Assembly: GCF_963924675.1 (NCBI RefSeq)
Contig: NC_089224.1
Coordinates: 68,991,464 to 69,055,463, forward strand
Direction of reading: 5' to 3'
Source of the DNA: Phocoena phocoena
Taxonomy: Eukaryota > Chordata > Mammalia > Artiodactyla > Phocoenidae
Length of the DNA stretch: 64,000 nucleotides
Shown: positions 59,021 to 64,000 of the stretch, in pieces
Layout of the letters: each line of letters begins with the position of its first letter
How positions within the stretch are numbered: position 1 is the stretch's first letter
Notes under the pieces: model-generated
What the model saw: the letters and a program-made list of their open reading frames with translations, nothing else
What the model was told of the DNA's origin: nothing
Database searches by the model: none
Made by a program: the position numbers and the translations under genes

Positions 59021-60560
59021 AAATTTCATCAGTTAAGAAGAGACTAAAGATTATTGCCAATGGGAAGAAGAGAACTCTTAACATCTACAGTATGTATCTA
59101 CCTGGTATGCTGGCTGAAACTGCTTTAATTTTTATGAGAAAGCTGGAGTGGAAGGTGAGGAACATTTCTAGGTGAAGTGTTTATCTGTGTGAATTGCTGG
59201 GGGAGGGTAGGTAAGGGCTGTGAAAAAGGCCCTAGAAATGTCAAGAACAGGCAAGACAAAAGAAAATTAATAAAGAATGAAATACATCACATTTGTTACC
59301 TATAGGAATAACAGTGAAAAATGAGTTGATTTGAATTCTGATTAAACCAGTGGCTTCCAAGCTTTCTTTGGTTGTGTCACAGTAAATAAACTATTTTTCC
59401 TTTCCACACACTATACAAAAGATGCACACATACTAAAACAAAAGTTTCACATATTAATATTTACATTTACCATATGACATATTGAGAAATTCTCCACTGT
59501 TTTGTTTTTTTAAAACACTGGTCATGACCTACTAATAAGCTAAACCCACATCCTTGAAAACACTGGATTAAATAAACTAGTCACTTGTCCTTGTGTATCA
59601 GTCATTACTTCTTCTCAATGGGCCATGGATTTTCTAGGACTTTGGTTCTGAAAGTGTATGGTGATATCTGAGACACAGTACTATTAATAGAAGTACACCA
59701 TTTAATTATTTGGGTTCTTAGATGTAATACCAATTTATATTGAGAAGCTATGTTTGTTTTCAGGGACTTTTTACTTTTACTAATAGAAATCAAGTTAATC
59801 GTGATTTTGAGAGAGTATATAAACTGAAAGTTTAAAATAAAGGGTAGCCAGGAAATTTAAATTTTTATTTGTAGAACTTGTTTGCTTTTAAAGATACTCA
59901 TGACCAAAATGTTAGTGATAATTGAGTATTGAGTATTGCTTAAATTTACAACATAGTAATGACGTTAGAAAAATTAGCCCAAGATGTATAGTGTTTTGGA
60001 AATAGGGAAGTTTGTTTTTTAGTATTGACTATGCTACTATTTTTTTATCGACTTTTCTAACGTGTTGGATATTGAAATAATTAAAAGAGCAGGATATTAT
60101 ATAGAAATCATTACCTGTGTACAAAGCTTTTAGGAGTTGAATTTCTGGAATGTGGTGCAGTTTATTTATAATGTTTATATTATGTTTTTTAGAAAATGAC
60201 TAGTGTATATTGAAGTACTATAGAATTACACTGACATTTTCTATCATGTAACAATTTTTTAGGATAAGAAAAGAAGACAGAAGCCAAATAAGCAAGTAAA
60301 GTAAGGAACCATAAAATTGATAATCCAAGACATACAGAATACAGTAAAGTTTTATATTAATCCAAATTTTTGAATAGCATTCCCCAAGTCAGATAATAAA
60401 CGTGTACTTCCTGTAATAGGTTCTATACCATCATACCATTTGATTTTCCTGCCTTCACATTTTATAATATGGCAGATGCAAGAGTAAATCTTTGTGATAT
60501 TTATAGAGGTCATTATCCTTTGTTAAAGAGGTTGTATGAGAAATTCTGTAATTATTCATG
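59021..60560. other. Unassigned AT-rich sequence
   Basis: No gene or recognisable repeat in 1.5 kb. Confidence 0.4.
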
Positions 60561-60569
60561 ATGTTATAA

Positions 60570-60660
60570 ATGGAGATCGAGAATGTAGCTTTTGGATTCT
60601 CACTCAAATTCAAATCCTGGCCTCAAATTTAATTAGCTGTGTAACTTTAATTGTGCTACC
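60570..60660 (+). repeat. MIR-type fragment
   Basis: 'CTTTTGGATTCTCACTCAAATTCAAATCCTGGCC' in parts and 'TAGCTGTGTAACTTTAATTG' match the MIR core. A possible 3' part of a second MIR lies at 61090-61180 ('GATTAAATGAGATAATTTGTG'). Confidence 0.6.
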
Positions 60661-61220
60661 AATAACCATTGGACCTTTCAGGCAAAAATGCATAATTTGA
60701 ACATAGTCCTAAGGAAACATCAGACAAACTTACATTTAACAACATTCTAGCAAAGACTAGACCACACTGTTCTAAAGTGTTAAAGTCGTGGAAAACTGTG
60801 GAATGACTATGTTGAAGGAGCTTAAAACAGCATGGCAACTACAGACAATATATTTTCTTCTGCTATAAAGAACATTATCAGGCAATTTGAATATGATAAT
60901 ATTAGTGTATTAACGTTAATTTCCTGGTTTTATTCCTACTGTAGTTATTGAAGAGAAAAAGAGAATGGTAGATAATGTAATAAGTGTTACTATTTCAGGA
61001 GATTGTTTGAAGACTGTATGGGAGTTCTTTGTACTACCCTTGAAAAAAATACCACTGAACCATAGTTAAATGGGTGTAATTATACCAAATTCAAAAAGCT
61101 CTTATTAAGGATTAAATGAGATAATTTGTGTAAAACTCCAAATAATCCTCAAAAAATGATAGGTGTTAGATGTTTTTGCTACAACACAATATATCTGTTC
61201 CAGAAATACCAGGATTTCTT

Positions 61221-61741
61221 TTTTTTTTTTAACATCTTTATTAGAGTATAATTGCTTTACAATGGTGTGTTAGTTTCTGCTGTATAACAAAGCGAATCAG
61301 CTATACATATATATACATCCCCATATCTCCTTCCTCTTGCATCTCCCTCCCACCCTCCCTATTCCACCCCTCTAGGTGGATACAAAGCACTGAGCTGATC
61401 TCCCTGTGCTATGCGGCTGCTTCCCACTAGCTATCTATTTTACATTTGGTAGTGTATATATATGTCTATGCCACTCTCTCACTTCATCCCAGCTTACCCT
61501 TCCCCCTCCCCATGTCCTCAAGTCCATTCTCTATGTCTGTGTCTTTATTCCTGTCCTGCCCCTAGGTTCTTCAGAACCATTTTTTTTTTAGATTCCATAT
61601 ATATGTGTTAGCATACGGTATTTGTTTTTCTCTTTCTGACTTACTTCACTCTGTAGGGCAGTCTCTAGGTACATCCACCTCACTACAAATAACTCAGTTT
61701 CATTTCTTTTTATGGCTGACTAATATTCCATCGTATACATC
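61221..61741 (-). mobile_element. 5'-truncated L1 3' end, antisense, about 520 bp
   Basis: The minus strand carries the last part of ORF2 (61590-61741: antisense of the [13 protein letters not shown] region, with 'TTATGGCTGACTAATATTCC'), the 3' UTR (61231-61590) and a 10-12 base tail at 61219-61230. It is similar to the young L1, but the ORF2 stub carries substitutions and the UTR several changes. I saw no clean TSD. Confidence 0.9.
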
Positions 61742-61769
61742 TGCTGAAGAATTCTCCAGTAGAAGATGG

Positions 61770-62012
61770 TATAATCAGAGGCTATGGGCACAGTACTAGA
61801 GTTATATTACTTGGGTTCAAAACTTTTTTTACACCATTTACACTCTTTTAGCCTGAGCAATTTTTCTAATTTCTTGGTACCTCAAAATTTATCAGGGATA
61901 AACAGGGAAAAAATAGCAGTTCTTTTAGAAGTTGGATATAAGAAATAACTGAAATAATATGTAAAGTACTTTCAAATGCTTATTCCTTGGAAGCACACAA
62001 TAAATATTAGCT
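61770..62012 (+). repeat. MIR SINE remnant
   Basis: Long MIR order: 'GGCACAGTACTAGAGTTATATTACTTGGGTTCAAAAC' in parts, 'CACTCTTTTAGCCTGAGCAATTTTTCTAATTTC' in parts, 'TAATATGTAAAGTACTTTCAAATG' and 'GCACACAATAAATATTAGCTG'. Confidence 0.7.
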
Positions 62013-64000
62013 GTCACAATTAATATTTTGGAACGGATTTTCCTCTTAACCAATGGGAATGCAAGGCAATTCTCATTATCTTCTCCTAACAAAGCTTTTA
62101 AATAACACATTGCCAAGCAATTATTATCAATTGTCTATAACACGGGTACATGCACGAGGAACTTGATATGGCTATGTAATGTCTATACATTAATCCAATG
62201 TGGAGTTAGTTGTATTAAGAAGGTAATACTTAAAGAAAAACATTAGTAATAAAAAAAATTTTTTTTTTCGGTAGCTAAGTATGAAATGACTAAATGCTGG
62301 TTAGGAAAATTCTGCCCCTGGGTCAGAAAGTCCCTATGGTTTGGAGTCAGACTTTTTTGGCCATATGATTTCAAGAGTTTTGATATTGAGAAATCCACAA
62401 TGTTTTGTGAATATGACACAGTAGTTCAGGGCCTGAAGGTTACCCCTGAGGAAATATCTGAGGTTTAACACTCTCTTTGGGGGCTTGCTTTCTTTACCAC
62501 GTGAGAAAGTACCAGCTACCAGCGATCCTTCTTGGACAGTCTCATTAAAAGCTGAGTTGAAACCTAGAATAATTATGGAGCCAAAAACTCCAAAGCTTTA
62601 AAGAAAAGTTTATTATGTAATAACTTATAGACACCTTGAAAGGATGATGTCACCAAACCACCCAGCATTTCCCTAATAACAGGTAGAAAAACTAGACTTC
62701 ACACGCTGTAAAGGTAGAAAAATTGGTGTTTACACAGGTCGAACAAAAGTGCCTTGACGCAGGTAAGAATATTGTCTCAGATCAAAGCTGTGAATATCAT
62801 ACTCAGAATTAACTGCTCTAGTTGTGGAAATACAAATCTGTCTGGTTGATGAAGACTCCCAAGAAGCTACCAAACCCTCCTGACAAAGGCAACCTGAGTT
62901 TCCTGGATTTTTTATTTCGTCCATCTTCCTGCCACTGTGCTTGGCTGCCCAGAGGGCTGCGTGCATGTCCCTGGTTTCCTGAAATTCACAGCAAAGCAAT
63001 ACCTCTGCACCATCGGTACATTTCCTTCTTGCTCTTTGCTTCCTTGCTGCCTATCTTTCGACCCTAATTCTGCTTGTCACCAGCAATTTTAAAAGGCTTA
63101 GTTTTTGCATCCTCCCTTTCCCGCCCTGCTTTTTTCCAAGATCAATTTCCATCCTACAGTCTTCTTCCCACCCCTAGCTCCAGATGTGGTCCCTCTCCCT
63201 CCACTCATGCTGGAATTTCCCAGCTTCCAGGGCCCAATTCTGGCTGCAGAGGCCTCTCCGTTCCTCTTTCTAGCTCTCAAATACCCTAATCCAGCACCAG
63301 ACTCCTCCCCACACAGGCCCAAAGTCCACCCCTCATTCTCTATTCCCAGAATGTTCTCTCCCAGCCTTTCCCCAGGCCTGCTGCTGCTGTGACCACACTG
63401 TTCCTGTTTCCTAGGATGCACGCAACTTTCTAGAAAACCTTCTTTGCCGTTAGATCCCTCCGCCAGATTCCTCGCACTGACTGCAAGATTTCTGGACACG
63501 GGTGAGCCTTCCAAGCTTCATTGTAATTTGGCTGAATGGATTTGTTGATCTCATAGCAGGTGGTTTTCTCCCCAAAAATGTCCTCAACTTGGAATGGCCC
63601 TTAGTCATATTGAGGAGCTTTTTAACATGCATCCACCCCTAGAGATTTGGATAACTGGTCCGTTTGGGACGTGGGTATTACAATGGTTTCACAGCTTCCG
63701 AGGAAGGTCTGATGTGTGTGTCTAGGTTTGAGAACCAAAACAAAAGCCTTCAACCTACTTGTGCTTTTTTCACCTGGTTCTTCTCTTAAGGGGTTAAAGT
63801 TCACCTTGAATTTTTGACGATGCTGCAGCCCACACTTAGGGAGCTGTATACCCTGTTTCAGCCCTAGCTCACTCCAAAACAACAGGAACAGAATTTGCCT
63901 TCAGAGCTTTCCAAGAAAGTTGCTGGGAAAGTTGGCAATGCGCCTGGGTCTGGTAAACTGCCAAAGAGAATTTAATTACAGACTAGAAGGGCCCAAGTTG
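62013..64000. other. Unassigned sequence; last kilobase less AT-rich
   Basis: From about 62880 the sequence becomes pyrimidine-rich and higher in GC (63100-63480 in particular) than the rest of the window. It carries overlapping frames 63074-63289, 63105-63392 (plus) and 63098-63514 (minus, 138 codons). None resembles a protein I know and no repeat is recognisable. It could be the approach to a gene or a worn LTR; the window ends before this can be judged. Confidence 0.4.

Noticed and set aside
63098..63514. 138-codon minus-strand frame, Gly/Arg/Glu-rich
   Set aside because: It is the complement of a pyrimidine-rich region with equally long frames on the other strand, which is what base composition alone produces.

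Overview
This window is mammalian nuclear DNA, almost certainly from a toothed whale or close cetacean relative. The evidence is nine copies of a roughly 200-bp tRNA-derived SINE of the cetacean CHR type, plus two older relatives. Each has a tRNA-like head with pol III box A and box B sequences, a body rich in CpG or decayed CpG, and an A-rich tail; most are flanked by target-site duplications (TSDs). The L1 3' ends are also of the cetartiodactyl type. The family names come from memory of these repeats, not from a database search.

I see no intact cellular protein-coding gene, tRNA, rRNA, snRNA or CRISPR array. The sequence is AT-rich and dense in repeats, and reads as intergenic or deep-intronic DNA. 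The only long open frame, 30434-31822, is the C-terminal third of an L1 ORF2 protein in a young, 5'-truncated insertion with a perfect 15-bp TSD. The only recognisable host-gene sequence is a dead retrocopy of the 3' end of PLAA (phospholipase A2-activating protein) on the minus strand, 45283-46336, with a 17-bp TSD and a frameshift and stop.

Layout. 1-10 kb: old hAT-type MITEs, then degenerate L1 sequence, mostly antisense, with two SINEs nested inside it. 9-24 kb: single SINEs, old L1 3' ends, an L2 fragment, a (TA)31 microsatellite and a possible LTR. 24-30 kb: mostly unique AT-rich DNA with MIR, L2 and hAT remnants. 30.4-32.2 kb: the young L1. 32-39 kb: unique DNA with MIR and L2 pieces. 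39-46.4 kb: the densest part, with five SINEs, an ERV-type solo LTR and the PLAA retrocopy. 46.8-64 kb: L1 3' ends in both orientations, a polypyrimidine tract, a perfect hairpin, a nested old LINE with a hAT insertion, a minimal L1 insertion, and a less AT-rich final kilobase.

The genes do not work together as a pathway; the interest is in retrotransposition by L1 machinery (L1 itself, SINEs and an mRNA retrocopy). I found no candidate for a new multi-gene biological system. The best leads are the two-part PLAA retrocopy, the perfect 18-bp inverted repeat at 50817-50864 (a possible template-switch mutation), and the L1 insertion reduced to about 8 bp plus a poly(A) tail at 56343-56366.
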